Below, piece by piece: positions 33,262 through 45,184 of a stretch of 64,000 nt of DNA (the stretch's first letter is position 1; every line of letters starts with the position of its first letter). The position numbers and the translations under genes were made by a program. The notes under the pieces were generated by a model that saw only the letters and a program-made list of their open reading frames with translations, had not been told where the DNA came from and made no database searches. Source of the stretch: Eledone cirrhosa (Eukaryota; Mollusca; Cephalopoda; Octopoda; Eledonidae); NCBI GenBank assembly GCA_964016885.1, contig OZ024740.1:5294450-5358449 (forward strand), read 5' to 3'.

Positions 33262-33400
33262 CAAATTCAGCTTGGACATGTCTAAAAAGTCAGAAAACAG
33301 TACAACTCCCATGATTTTCAGAAAAATTATTTCACACTCAGAGATCCTGAGGCATGGAACAATCTACCTGCACCTCATCTCCTTTTCCTCTTCTTTTATC
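33262..33400 (+). pseudogene. CR1/L2/Jockey-like LINE C-terminal fragment
   Basis: Translates to VRKQYNSHDFQKNYFTLRDPEAWNNLP, the common LINE terminus pattern (R-x-F-x-LR-x-x-x-WN-LP). The same family is at 52,960-53,170 with a better VAAAWNKLPASVV. Runs into the TA-rich start of the 29-bp satellite. Confidence 0.65.
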
Positions 33401-33459
33401 TACATAAAATTATATGTCATACATATACTATATATATCATATATATATATATACATATA

Positions 33460-36400
33460 TTATATATCAATTAGTCATCAGAGGTATAATATATATCGAA
33501 GAGTCATCAGAGTTATATTATATATCAAATGTCATGTGATGTATAGTATATATCAAATAGTCATGTGAAGTATATTATATATCAAATGTCATGTGATGTA
33601 TATTATAAATCTAATGTCATGTGAGGTATATTATATATCACATGTTCATGAGAGGTATATTATATATCAAATGGTCATGAGAGGTATATTATATATCAAA
33701 TGGCCATGTGAGGTATATTATATATCAAAATGTTCATGAGAGGCATATTATATATCAAATGGTCATGTGAGGTATATTATATATCAAAATGTTCATGAGA
33801 GGCATATTATATATCAAAATGGTCATGTGAGGTATATTATATATCAAATGGTCATGTGAGGTATATTATATATCAAAATGTTCATGAGAGGCATATTATA
33901 TATCAAAATGGTCATGAGAGGCATATTATATATCAAAATGTTCATGAGAGGCATATTATATATCAAAATGGTCATGTGAGGTATATTATATATCAAAATG
34001 GTCATGTGAGGTATATTATATATCAAAATGGTCATGTGAGGTATATTATATATCAAAATGGTCATGAGAGGCATATTATATATCAAATGGTCATGTGAGG
34101 TATATTATATATCAAATAGTTATCAGAGGTATATTATATATCAAATGTCATGTGAGGTATATTATATTTCAAATGTCATGTGAGGTATATTATATATCAA
34201 ATGTTCATGAGAGGCATATTATATATCAAATGTCATGTGAGGTATATTATATATCAAATGGTCATGTGAAGTATATTATATATCAAATGTCATGTGAGGT
34301 ATATTATATATCAAATGTTCATGAGAGGCATATTATATATCAAATGTCATGTGAGGTATATTATATATCAAATGGTCATGTGAGGTATATTATATATCAA
34401 ATGTCATGTGAGGTATATTATATATCAAATGTCATGTGAGGTATATTATATATCAAATGTTCATGAGAGGCATATTATATATCAAATGTCATGTGAGGTA
34501 TATTATATATCAAATGGTCATGTGAAGTATATTATAATCCATAGGTCATGTGAGGGATATCATATATCAAATGGTCATGTGAGGTATATTATATATCAAA
34601 TGGTTATCAGAGATATATTATATATAAAATGTCATGTGAGGTATATTATATATCAAATGGTCATGTGAGGTATATTATATATCAAATGGTTATCAGAGAT
34701 ATATTATATATAAAATGTCATGTCATGTATATTATATACCAAATGGTCATGAGAGGTATATTAGATATCAAATGGTCATGTGAGGTATATTATATATCAA
34801 ATGGTCATGAGAGGCATATTATATATCAAATGGTCATGTGAGGTATATTATATATCAAATAGTTATCAGAGGTATATTATATATCAAATGTCATATGAGG
34901 TAAATTATATATCAAATGTCATGTGAGGTATATTATATATCAAATGGTCATGAGAGGTATATTATATAGCAAAGGTCATGTGAAGTATATTATATATCAA
35001 ATGGTCATGTGATGTATATATTATATATCAAATGGTCATCTGATATATATCATATATCAAATGGTCATCTGAGGGATATTATATATCAAATGGTCATGAG
35101 AGGTATATAATATATCAAATGGTCATGTGATATATATTATATATCAAATGTCATGTGAGTTATATTATATATCATATGGTCATGTGTTCTATATTATTTA
35201 TCAAATGGTCATGTGATGTATATTATATATCAAATGTCATGTGAGGTATATTATATATCAAATGGTCATGTGATGTATATTATATATAAAATGGTCATGA
35301 GAGGTATATTATATATCAAATGGTCATGTGATGTATATTATATATCAAATGGTCATGAGAGGTATATTATATATAAAATGGTCATGAGAGGTATATTATA
35401 TATCAAATGGTCATGTGATGTATATTATATATGAAATGGTCATGAGAGGTATATTATATATCAAATGGTCTTGAGAGGGAAATTATATATCAAATGGTCA
35501 TGTGAGGTATATTATTAATCGAATGGTCATGAGAGGTATATTATATATCAAATGGTCATCTGAGGGATATTATATATCAAATGGTCATGTGAGGTATATT
35601 AGATATCAAATGGTCATGAGAGGTATATTATATATCAAATGGTCATGAGAGGTATATTATATATCAAATGGTCATGTGATATATATTATATATCAAATGG
35701 GGTCATGAGAGGTATATTATATATCAAATGTCATGTGAGGTATATTATATATCAAATGTCATCTGAAATATATTATATATCAAATGGTCATGTGAGGGAT
35801 ATTATATATCAAAAGGTCATGAGAGGCATATTATATATCAAATGTCATGTGAGGTATATTATATATCAAATGGTCATGAGAGGTATATTATATATAAAAT
35901 GGTCATGTGATGTATATTAGATATCAAATGGTCATGTGAGGTATATTATATATCAAATGGTCATGTGATGTATATTATATATCAAATGGTCATGAGAGGT
36001 ATATTATATATCAAATGGTCATGAGAGGTATATTATATATCAAATGGTCATGAGAGGTATATTATATATCAAATGTCATGTGAGGTATATTATATATCAA
36101 ATGGTCATGTGATGTATATTATATATCAAATGGTCATGTGAGGGATATTATATATCAAATGGTCATGAGAGGTATATTATATATCAAATGTCATTTAATA
36201 TATATCACATTTAATATAAATCACATGGTCATGTGAGGTATATTATATATCAAATGGCCATGTGATGTATATTATATATCAAATGGTCATGAGAGGTATA
36301 TTATATATAAAATGGTCATGTGAGGTATATTATATATCAAATGGTCATGTGATGTATATTATATATCAAATGGCCATGTGAGGTATATTATATATAAAAT

Positions 36401-38012
36401 GTCATGAGATGTATATTATATATCAAATGGTCATGAGAGGTATATTATATATAAAATGGTCATGTGAGGAATATTATATATCAAATGGCCATGTGATGTA
36501 TATTATATATCAAATGGCCATGTGAGGTATATTATATATAAAATGTCATGAGATGTATATTATATATCAAATGGTCATGTGAGGTATATTTATATTAAAT
36601 GTCATGTGAGGTATATTATATATCAAATGGTCTTGTGATGTATATTTTATATCAAATGGTCATGAGATGTATATTATATATCAAATGGTCATGAGAGGTA
36701 TATAATATATCAAATAGTCATGTGAGGTATATTATATATCAAATGGTCATGTGATCTATATTATATATCAAATGGTCATGTGATCTATATTATATATCAA
36801 ATGTCATGTGAGGTATATTATATATCAAATGGTCATGTGAGGTATATTATATATCAAATGGTCATGAGAGGTATATTATATATCAAATGATCATCTGATG
36901 TATATTATATATCAAATGGTTATCAGAGGTATATTATATATCAAATGTCATGTGTTGTATATTATATATCAAATGGCCATGTGATGTATATTATATATCA
37001 AATGGTCATATGAGGTATATTATATATCAAATGTCATGTGAGGTATATTATATATCAAATGGTCATCAGAGGTATATTATATATCAAATGGTTATCAGAG
37101 GTATATTATATATCAAATGTAATGTGAGGTATATTATATATCAAATGGCCATGTGATGTATATTATATATCAAATGGTCATATGAGGTATATTATATATC
37201 AAATGGTCATGAGAGGTATATTATATATCAAATGGTCATCAGAGGTATATTATATATCAAATGGTTATCAGAGGTATATTATATATCAAATGTAATGTGA
37301 GGTATATTATATATCAAATGACCATGTGATGTATATTATATATGAAATGGTCATATGAGTTATATTATATATCAAATGGTCATGAGAGCTATATTATATA
37401 TCAAATGGTCATGTGAGGTATATTATATATCAAATGGTCATGTGAGGTATATTATATATCAAATGGTTATGTGAGATATATTATATATCAAATAGTCATG
37501 TGAGGTAAATTATATATCAAATGGTCATGTGACATATATTATATATCAAATAGTCATGTGATGTATATTATATATCAAATGGTCATGTGAGATATATTAT
37601 ATATCAAATGGTCATGTGAGATATATTATATATCAAATGGTCATGTGAGGTATCTTATATATCCAATGGTCATGTGAGGTATATTATATATCAAATGGTC
37701 ATGAGAGATTTATTATATATCAAATGGTCATGTGAGGGATATTATATATCAAATGGTCATGTGAGGGATATTATATATCAAATGGTCATGTGAGGTATAT
37801 TATATATCAAATGGTCATGAGAGGTATATTATATATAAAATGTCATGTGATGTATATTATATATCAAATGGTCATGAGAGGAATATTATATATCAAATGG
37901 TTATGTGAGATATATTATATATCAAATGGTCATGTGAGGTATATTATATATCAAATGGTCATGAGAGATATATTATATATCAAATGGTCATGTGAGATAT
38001 ATTATATATCAA
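33460..38012 (+). repeat. 29-bp satellite array, left part
   Basis: About 160 copies of a 29-bp monomer made of ggtatattatatatca followed by aatggtcatgtga. Frequent variants lack one base (aatgtcatgtga) or read gtcatgaga, gttatcaga or gttatgtga. Copies are all in one orientation. Three monomers (87 bp) are in frame, which yields artefactual repeat peptides such as RYIIYQNGHV. The right part continues at 38,757 after a LINE B insertion. Confidence 0.96.
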
Positions 38013-38756
38013 ATTGTTTACTCGAGAGAAGGCTACGTTGGTACGGTCACGTGATGCGCATGAAAGACGACAGCTGTATAACAAAGTGCAGGGCAATAAA
38101 GATAGACGGTAGCCACGGAGTAGGCAGACCCAGAAAAACATGGGACGAGCTGATAAATTCCGACCTTACACGCTTACACCTCTCCAAGACAATGTCACTG
38201 GACCGAGACCTTTGGCGGTACTCAGTAATAGAGAAGACCCGCCTTACCTAAATACAAAGTAAAAACCTACTACAGTCAGTAGGCACCTCTATCAAAACAC
38301 ACCCCCGTCCCACCACCTCCACCCCACCCACACCGCCCCTTTCAATGTAAAGTTATGTTGGTCCCACAACATCCAGGCCGAAACAAATGAGATCGTGTAG
38401 GTGTCACGACAAAAAACACACAGTCCACGCTGTAAATGTGGCCGTGTAGGCAACACGGTAAAAACCTCCCAGCCCCACACTGTAAATGTGGTTGGTGTTA
38501 GGAAGGGCATCCAGCTGTAGAAAACCCGCCAGACAGTCCACGCTGTAATGTGGCCGTGTAGGCAACACGGTAAAAACCTCCCAGCCCCACACTGTAAATG
38601 TGGTTGGTGTTAGGAAGGGCATCCAACTGTAGAAAACCCGCCAGACAGTCCTATGCGAGCAAGACAACCACTCTTGCCTCAAGTGGGAAAACCCCCGTCC
38701 AAACCCATGCAAGCGTGGAACACGGACGCTAAACCTGATGATGATGATGATGATGA
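38013..38756 (+). pseudogene. LINE family B 5'-truncated copy inside the 29-bp satellite (B2)
   Basis: Begins at the CLLERRLRWYGHVMRM block and reads without a stop to EKTRLT at 38,248, then the family B 3' UTR and (gatgat)n. The satellite motif atcaaat precedes the insert (to 38,012) and resumes immediately after the tail (from about 38,756), i.e. a 7-bp target-site duplication in register with the array. The UTR holds a ~113-bp tandem duplication (38,422-38,534 and 38,535-38,647). Too short to encode an enzyme; a dead-on-arrival insertion. Confidence 0.92.
38422..38647 (+). repeat. ~113-bp tandem duplication in LINE B2 3' UTR
   Basis: agtccacgctgtaa...gtagaaaacccgccagac is present twice in tandem, nearly identical. 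Other LINE B copies in the window have a single copy. Confidence 0.85.
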
Positions 38757-39866
38757 TCAAATGGTCATGTGGGGTATATTATATATCAAATGGTCTTGAG
38801 AGGGATATTATATACCAAATGGTCTCATGAGGTATATTATATATCAAATGGTCATGTAAGGTATATTATATATCAACTGGTCATGTGAGGTATATTATAT
38901 ATCAAATGGTCATGGGAGGTATATTATATATCAAATGGTCATGGGAGGTATATTATATATCAAATGGTCATGTAAGGTATATTATATATCAACTGGTCAT
39001 GTGAGGTATATTATATATCAAATGGTTATGTGAGGTATATTATATATCAACTGGTCATGTGAGGTATATTATATATCAAATGGTTATGTGAGGTATATTA
39101 TATATCAACTGGTCATGTGAGGTATATTATATATCAAATGGTTATGTGAGGTATATTATATATCAACTGGTCATGTGAGGTATATTATATATCAAATGGT
39201 TATGTGAGGTATATTATATATCAACTGGTCATGTGAGGTATATTATATATCAACTGGTCATGTAAGGTATATTATATATCAACTGGTCATGTGAGGTATA
39301 TTATATATCAACTGGTCATGTGAGGTATATTATATATCAAATGGTTATGTGAGGTATATTATATATCAACTGGTCATGGGAGGTATATTATATATCAAAT
39401 GGTTATGTGAGGTATATTATATATCAACTGGTCATGTGAGGTATATTATATATCAAATGGTTATGTGAGGTATATTATATATCAACTGGTCATGTGAGGT
39501 ATATTATATATCAAATGGTTATGTGAGGTATATTATATATCAACTGGTCATGTGAGGTATATTATATATCAAATGGTTATGTGAGGTATATTATATATCA
39601 ACTGGTCATGGGAGGTATATTATATATCAAATGGTTATGTGAGGTATATTATATATCAACTGGTCATGTGAGGTATATTATATATCAAATGGTTATGTGA
39701 GGTATATTATATATCAAATGGTCATGGGAGGTATATTATATATCAAATGCTCTTATGAGGTATATTATATATCAAATGGTCATGGGAGGTATATTATATA
39801 TCAAATGCTCTTATGAGGTATATTATATATCAAATGCTCTTATGAGGTATATTATATATCAAATTC
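38757..39866 (+). repeat. 29-bp satellite array, right part with 58-bp dimers
   Basis: Continuation of the 29-bp array. From about 38,990 to 39,715 monomers alternate strictly between aactggtcatgtga and aaatggttatgtga types, giving a 58-bp higher-order unit repeated about a dozen times. The last units (aatgctcttatgagg) are a third variant, and the array ends at the boundary with the 57-bp satellite. Confidence 0.93.
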
Positions 39867-40725
39867 TCAGGGTCACCAATTGACTGTCCAGTTAATTTAA
39901 CCCACTACTAGTAGCCCCAATTCTAAGGGTCACCAATTGACTGTCCAGTTAATTTAACCCCACTACTAGTAGCTCCAATTCTAAGGGTCACCAATTGACT
40001 GTACAGTTAATTTAACCCACTACTAGTAGCCCCAATTCTAAGGGTCACCAATTGACTGTCCAGTTAATTTAACCCACTACTAGTAGCCCCAATTCTAAGG
40101 GTCACCAATTGACTGTCCAGTTAATTTAACCCACTACTAGTAGCACCAATTCTCAGGGTCACCCATTGACTGTACAGTTAATTTAACCCACTACTAGTAG
40201 CCCCAATTCTAAGGGTCACCAATTGACTGTCCAGTTAATTTAACCCACTACTAGTAGCCCCAATTCTCAGGGTTACCAATTGACTGTCCAGTTAATTTAA
40301 CCCCACTACTAGTAGCCCCAATTCTCAGGGTCACCCATTGACTGTCCAGTTAATTTAACCCACTACTAGTAGCCCCAATTCTCAGGGTCAGCCATTGACT
40401 GTCCAGTTAATTTAACCCCACTACTAATAGCTCCAATTCTAAGGGTCACCAATTGACTGTCCAGTTAATTTAACCCACTACTCGTAGCCCCAATTCTCAG
40501 GGTCACCCATTGACTGTCCAGTTAATTTAACCCCACTACTAGTAGCCCCAATTCTCAGGGTCACCCATTGACTGTCCAGTTAATTTAACCCACTACTAGT
40601 AGCCCCAATTCTCAGGGTCAGCCATTGACTGTCCAGTTAATTTAACCCCACTACTAATAGCTCCAATTCTAAGGGTCACCAATTGACTGTCCAGTTAATT
40701 TAACCCACTACTTCTAACCCCAATT
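39867..40725 (+). repeat. 57-bp satellite array
   Basis: About 15 copies of a 57/58-bp unit composed of aattctcagggtcaccaatt, gactgtccagttaatttaac and ccactactagtagcccc. Copies are highly alike, and one multi-unit block recurs (40,261-40,440 and 40,501-40,680). Starts directly where the 29-bp satellite stops. No coding potential. Confidence 0.95.
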
Positions 40726-40829
40726 AATTATAAAAGTATGATAATGATATTTTATCATAATTTCTGTATAAATTGTTCTATTATTTAAGGAATCTGTAGC
40801 TTTCAGCCATTTCTTTATTGCTGAAGAAT
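40726..40829. other. Unassigned AT-rich spacer
   Basis: No recognisable feature. Confidence 0.6.
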
Positions 40830-41035
40830 TTAACCCTTTAACATTTACATTACTTTATATTTACTATTATATTTTCACAGTAAAAGCTTTACTTTTCATA
40901 ATTATCACACAATATTGAATCTATGAGATTTTGATATTATTTATGTTGAGAACAATACCTTAACATCAGTATGAGAGGCCTGTTACAGCTGGTTTGAACA
41001 GAAAGAAGTGAGAATTCTTGCCGGATACAGCCAGT
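40830..41035 (+). mobile_element. piggyBac-type MITE, copy 2 (right end truncated)
   Basis: Starts ttaaccctttaacatttaca, contains aatctatgagattttgatat and gccggatacagccag, and then runs straight into the left end of copy 3, so its own right TIR is lost. Confidence 0.72.
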
Positions 41036-41479
41036 TTAACCCTTTAGCATTTACATTATTCTACATATATATAGGGTAGTGGATTGGCAGTATTGGTAGA
41101 GGGTCGGATGCCATGCTTTGCAGCAAAGAGTTACGGCCCTTTATGACCTGAGTTCAAATCCTACCAAGGTTAACTTTGCCTCTCATCCTTACGGGGTCGA
41201 TAAAATAAAGCACCAGTAATGTACTGGGATAATTGCTGACCTTGTGCCAAAAGTAGAAACAATTATATATATTTATATACTATTGTATTTTTGTGGTAAA
41301 GGCTGTTTCTCACATAATATCCCATATGATATAGAATCTATGAGATTTTGATATTATTTATGTTGAAAACAATACCTTAATACTAGTATGAGCAGCTGAT
41401 TATGACCAGTTTGAACGGAAAGAGGTGAGAGAATTCTGGCTATATACGGGGTCCTGCTTTAAATGGTAAAGGGTTAAAA
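41036..41479 (+). mobile_element. piggyBac-type MITE, copy 3, with nested SINE
   Basis: Complete terminal inverted repeats: ttaaccctttagcattta at 41,036 and the complement of ttaaccctttaccattta ending at about 41,479, 17 of 18 matching. Both start with TTAA, the piggyBac target site. A Ceph-SINE (41,074-41,265) is inserted in the left half at a TA-rich site. No transposase; it would depend on a piggyBac enzyme supplied elsewhere. Confidence 0.8.
41074..41265 (+). mobile_element. Ceph-SINE-type tRNA-derived SINE
   Basis: tRNA-like head with a pol III A-box-like tggtagaggg (41,094) and B box gagttcaaatcc (41,150-41,161). The conserved cephalopod body follows: aactttgcctctcatcctta, cggggtcgataaaataaa and ccttgtgccaaaagtagaaa. 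Diverged from a clean copy. Nested in a MITE. Confidence 0.85.
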
Positions 41480-41811
41480 TCACTACTACATCAGCTTCAA
41501 ATAAATGGACACCAATTTTAACAAAAATGTTAAGAACCTCATTAGATAATTTCATTTTACTGAAGCTTATATATATATTTATGTATTTCTTTGACAAAAA
41601 ACTAATTTACTCTGTTTTTGTTATTTTTTTTACTTTAATGTTTCTTTTTATATTTAAAATGTTAGTTACTCATTTTTACCTTTTATTGTTTTTTTTTTAT
41701 TTTCTTTCTTTTTTTTTGTGATTTTAGGCTTTCTACCAAAACATTCTGTCTGAAACAAATAACATAATTTTAAGTAATACGCTGCCCCCACCCCCTCCCC
41801 AATGATTATAA
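41480..41811. other. Unassigned T-rich sequence
   Basis: About 330 bp, strongly T-rich at 41,600-41,725. No recognisable gene or repeat. Confidence 0.6.
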
Positions 41812-42480
41812 CAAGAGAAGAGGGATCAGATGCTGTTTACTTGAGAGAAGACTACGTTGGTATGGCCACGTGATGCGCATGAAAGACGACAGCTGTATAA
41901 AAAGTGCAGGGCGATCAAAATTGATGGTAGTTACGGAGTAGGTAGACCCAGAAAAACCTGGGACGATCTAATAAATTCCTACCTTACACACTTGCACCTC
42001 TCTAAGACAATGTCACTGGATCGAGATCTTTGGCGCTATGCACTAATACAGAAGACCCGCCTTGCCTAAGTACAAAGCAAAACCTACAGTCAGTAGGCAC
42101 CTCTTAACACCCCGATCCACTATCCCTACTCTATCCTCCCACTCCCACCAACACCACCCTCTCTCTATAAAGTTGGTACCACAACATCCAGTCCAAATAA
42201 ATGAGATAATGAGATTGAGGTCGTGTAGGTGTCGCGACAAAAAAACACACAGTCGATGCTGTAATGTGGCCGTGTAGGTAACACGGTAAGGAGTTCCCAG
42301 TTCCACACTGTAAATGTGGTTGGTGTTAGGAAGGGTATCCAGCTGTAGAAAACCTGCCAGATAGTCCTATATGAGCGAGACACGGTCACCTGACCAATCT
42401 TGCCTCAAGTGGGACAACTCCCGTCTAACCCATGCTAGCGTGGAAGATGGACGTTAAACGAGGATGATGATGATGATGAA
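41812..42480 (+). pseudogene. LINE family B 5'-truncated copy (B3)
   Basis: Starts at the GIRCCLLERRLRWYGH block. A one-base loss near 41,901 shifts the frame, so the C-terminus is read separately (KKCRAIKIDGSYGVGRPRKTW...SLDRDLWRYALIQKTRLA). Family B UTR and (gatgat)n tail follow. 5'-truncated, non-functional. Confidence 0.88.
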
Positions 42481-42514
42481 AGACGATTATTTAAGATTGA
42501 AATACTATGTCTGT

Positions 42515-43272
42515 ACTTCCCCCCTCTCATTGATGACTCTCTCTTTTTGACTCTCACTCTCATCACTCCCTCTCTTTTTCTTTTTCTCTCTCCTCACTCT
42601 CTTCCCTCTCTCTCTCTTTCTCCCTCCTCACTTTCCTCATTCCCTCTCTTTCTCTCCCACCCTCATTGTTCTGTCTCTCACTTTTTCTCCCTTCTCACTC
42701 GCATCACTATCTCTCACTTTCTTTTTCTCTCTCTTTCGACTCTCTTCTCCCACCCCATCTCTCCTGACTCTCTTCTCCCTCTTCTCTCTCCCTCTCTCCC
42801 AACTCTCTGTCCCCCTCTCTCCCGACTCTCTTCTCCCCCCTCTCTCCCGACTCTTTTTCTCCCTCTCTCCCGACTCTCTCATGACTCTCTTCTACCGACT
42901 CTCTCCCGACTCTCTTCTCCCCCTCTCTCCTGACTCTCTTCTACCCCTCTCTCCTGACTCTCTTCTACCCCTTTCTCCCAACTCTCTTCTACCCCCTCTA
43001 TCCCGACTCTGTTCTACCCCCTATCTCCCGACTCTCTTCTCCCCCTCTCTCCTGACACTCTTCTACCCCTTCTCTCCCGACTCTCTTCTACCCCCTCTCT
43101 CCCGACTCTCTTCTACCCCTCTCTCCTGACTCTCTTCTACCCCCTCTCTCTCGACTCTCTTTTCCCCTCTCTCCTGACTCTCTTCTACTCCCTCTCTCCC
43201 GACTCTCTTCTACCCCCTCTATCCCGACACTTTTTCCCCCCTCTCTCCCGACTCTCTTCTACCCCCTCTCTA
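42515..43272. repeat. Polypyrimidine tract / CT-rich minisatellite
   Basis: About 750 bp in which the plus strand is almost entirely C and T. The right two thirds are a minisatellite of ~26 bp built on cccgactctcttctacccc with ctctct between. The purine-rich complement makes it a candidate for triplex (H-DNA). Long Ser/Leu/Pro-rich frames here are low-complexity artefacts. Confidence 0.93.
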
Positions 43273-43427
43273 CATAACTCAAGTCTGATACAAATTGAAT
43301 TAGTTTCGATGACGGATGAACATAAAACTAAAAAGATGAAGTGAAATGGAGGCTAACATTGTCAATGTCTTTTAATGACATTAAATACATTAAATAAATA
43401 TATATATATATATACACATTGAGGAAC
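43273..43427. other. Unassigned sequence with (TA)n
   Basis: Short spacer with a TA run at about 43,398-43,413. Confidence 0.6.
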
Positions 43428-43560
43428 TTGCTTTGCAACCAGTTAGTTCTAGATTCTGCCCAGATATGTGGTACGATGGGTAAGTGTGTTCTACAGTAGC
43501 CTTTGGTTGACCAATGCTTTGTGAGCAGAATTTGGTAAAACCCATTGTGTGTGTATATAC
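43428..43560 (+). mobile_element. tRNA-derived SINE, second family, diverged
   Basis: gaacttgctttgcaaccagt, a B-box-like region, gggtaagtgtgttctacagt and gaccaatgctttgtgagcag follow the order of a common cephalopod tRNA-derived SINE. Well decayed. Related to the minus-strand copy at 57,215-57,405. Confidence 0.6.
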
Positions 43561-44439
43561 TAATCTTACGTGTTTATTTCTTCTCCTCCAATTTATTACA
43601 ATGTCTTACTCATTTTTTAACACAATATCTTACTTTCTTCTTTCTTTTTTCCTTTGTTTTATTCATAACTATAAGAAGTACCACACTTTTTCCCTGATAT
43701 CACATAAAATTCTATGTGTACTTGTAATTTAATTGCTAAAGATGTTTGTCCCTTGTCTCTTCTTCCACTGGACAACGTTTGGCTTGTGTCAGATGCTGTG
43801 ACCCTGGGTGGTTCAGCAGTACCATTGGTAGGGGTTAAAACTGCCAAAGTTCTCATCAACGGTCGATGACCCTGGAGTTCTGTGTCCATTTGTATTTTTA
43901 TTTAAAAAAATAATTTTTTAAGGTTCCACCTTAAAAAATTGTTTTTTGTTTTGCTTTATTTCCATTCATTGTGCTGTCTTCTCTGTTAATTTTCTTAAGT
44001 TTATATATACATATACATATTTGCTTTTTAATTTTCAACAAAGCTGGCTGTAACATCACTTGGTATGGAAAGGTAGCTAATCAGCCGATGTATAAATTTG
44101 AGAATACTCTGTGTTCTCAACAGTTTCAGTGGGTAGCAATGAGCAGAATACACAATCTTGAGAAGGAGCAAGACACTCCGAAACAATTGTCAATTGTCAA
44201 TTGTTTTCTCTCAGCTACCTCTGGAACAAAAGGATGATGTTGTCATCTATCACATGGTGTTTATGAGGTGGTTTGTTTGCTGCACCTAAAATTTCAAACC
44301 TTGTAATATACTGAATTTAAAATCCACCAGTTTTCAAATGCTGAAGCACTGGAGAATGTTGGAGCTATGATAAAAATGCACACAGCTTAAAGTAGTAGTA
44401 CTGGTGTCAATAAAGCACGCAATTCACACTGAGTCACTA
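43561..44439. other. Unassigned sequence
   Basis: About 880 bp. Open frames of 76 aa (minus, 43,659-43,889) and 88 aa (plus, 43,971-44,237) have ordinary composition but no motif I recognise. They could be decayed repeat or an exon, and I cannot support a gene. Includes an A/T-rich 43,900-43,960 with a possible small inverted repeat (ttttttaaggttccacctta). Confidence 0.5.
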
Positions 44440-44692
44440 GTGCTGGTGACATGACAAAAAGCACCCCGTCCTTCCTGCAAGGGGGTCATGCCAGAATCAT
44501 GATTAAATGTTCCCAATACATGCTGTAAAATGTTTGGCGTTAGGAAGGGCATTCAGCCATAGAAACCAAGCCCAAAACTGAGTGTACAAGTCTGAGTGTA
44601 TTAATTTGGCTTCAGTATGTGACAATCTGTCTAACCCATGCAAGCATAGAAAATAGTTGTTAAACAGTGATGGAGATGATGATGATGTATGC
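44440..44692 (+). mobile_element. Old LINE/SINE 3' end of the gat-tail group
   Basis: Diverged version of the A/B 3' UTR: caaaaagcaccccgtcct, tggcgttaggaagggcattc, acccatgcaagcatagaaaa and a gatgatgatg tail. Too diverged to assign to A or B. Confidence 0.72.
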
Positions 44693-44734
44693 AGGCAAAA
44701 CTGCAGAGTATTTAGCCTTAATATAATGAGTGTA

Positions 44735-44757
44735 TGCGTATATATATATATATATGA
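44735..44757. repeat. (TA)n microsatellite
   Basis: Short TA run immediately 5' of LINE A4. Confidence 0.85.
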
Positions 44758-45184
44758 TGAGGTGATAAAAGCTGACCTTGCCCAATTGCACCTCTCAAAG
44801 GCAAATGACACAGGACCGTGACCTCTGGCATCACACAGAAGACCCGACCTCCCAAGGGTTCAAGCCAAATCTGAAGCATATAGACAATATGCCCCCACCC
44901 TCTCCCACTGCAAAGTGGTCGTGGAGGTGTCACAATAAAAAAGCACCCAGTCCACACTGTAAAGTGGACGTGTAGGTGCCACGGCAAAAAAGCACCCACC
45001 GCTCACTGTAAATGAGGTTGGTGTTAGGAAGGGCATCCAGCTGAAGAAATCAAGCCAGAATCAGTTCCCGTATGAGCAAGGCAAGGTCAGCCGACCGGAC
45101 ACTGTCCACAACAGGACAACCCGTCTAACCCATGCTAGCGTGGAAGAATGGACGTAAAACAGTGATGATGATGATGATGATGAT
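44757..45184 (+). pseudogene. LINE family A 5'-truncated copy (A4)
   Basis: Begins at the DEVIKADLAQLHLS block (last ~30 codons), followed by the family A 3' UTR and (gatgat)n. A one-base insertion after the first lysine of caaaggcaaatgaca breaks the frame, and a short deletion removes the Ala-Val-Ile codons. Only a 3' scrap. Confidence 0.87.

Noticed and set aside
33844..38010. Repeat-peptide frames in the 29-bp array (RYIIYQNGHV type)
   Set aside because: Three 29-bp units are in frame by arithmetic; there are open frames on both strands and frequent indels break them.
41094..41161. Functional tRNA gene from A and B boxes
   Set aside because: Boxes belong to a SINE head; the cloverleaf is decayed and the SINE body follows.
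42547..43129. Ser/Leu/Pro-rich frames
   Set aside because: Translation of the polypyrimidine minisatellite.
43659..44237. Two candidate small genes
   Set aside because: No motif, no conserved partner, no splice or promoter context; kept only as unassigned sequence.
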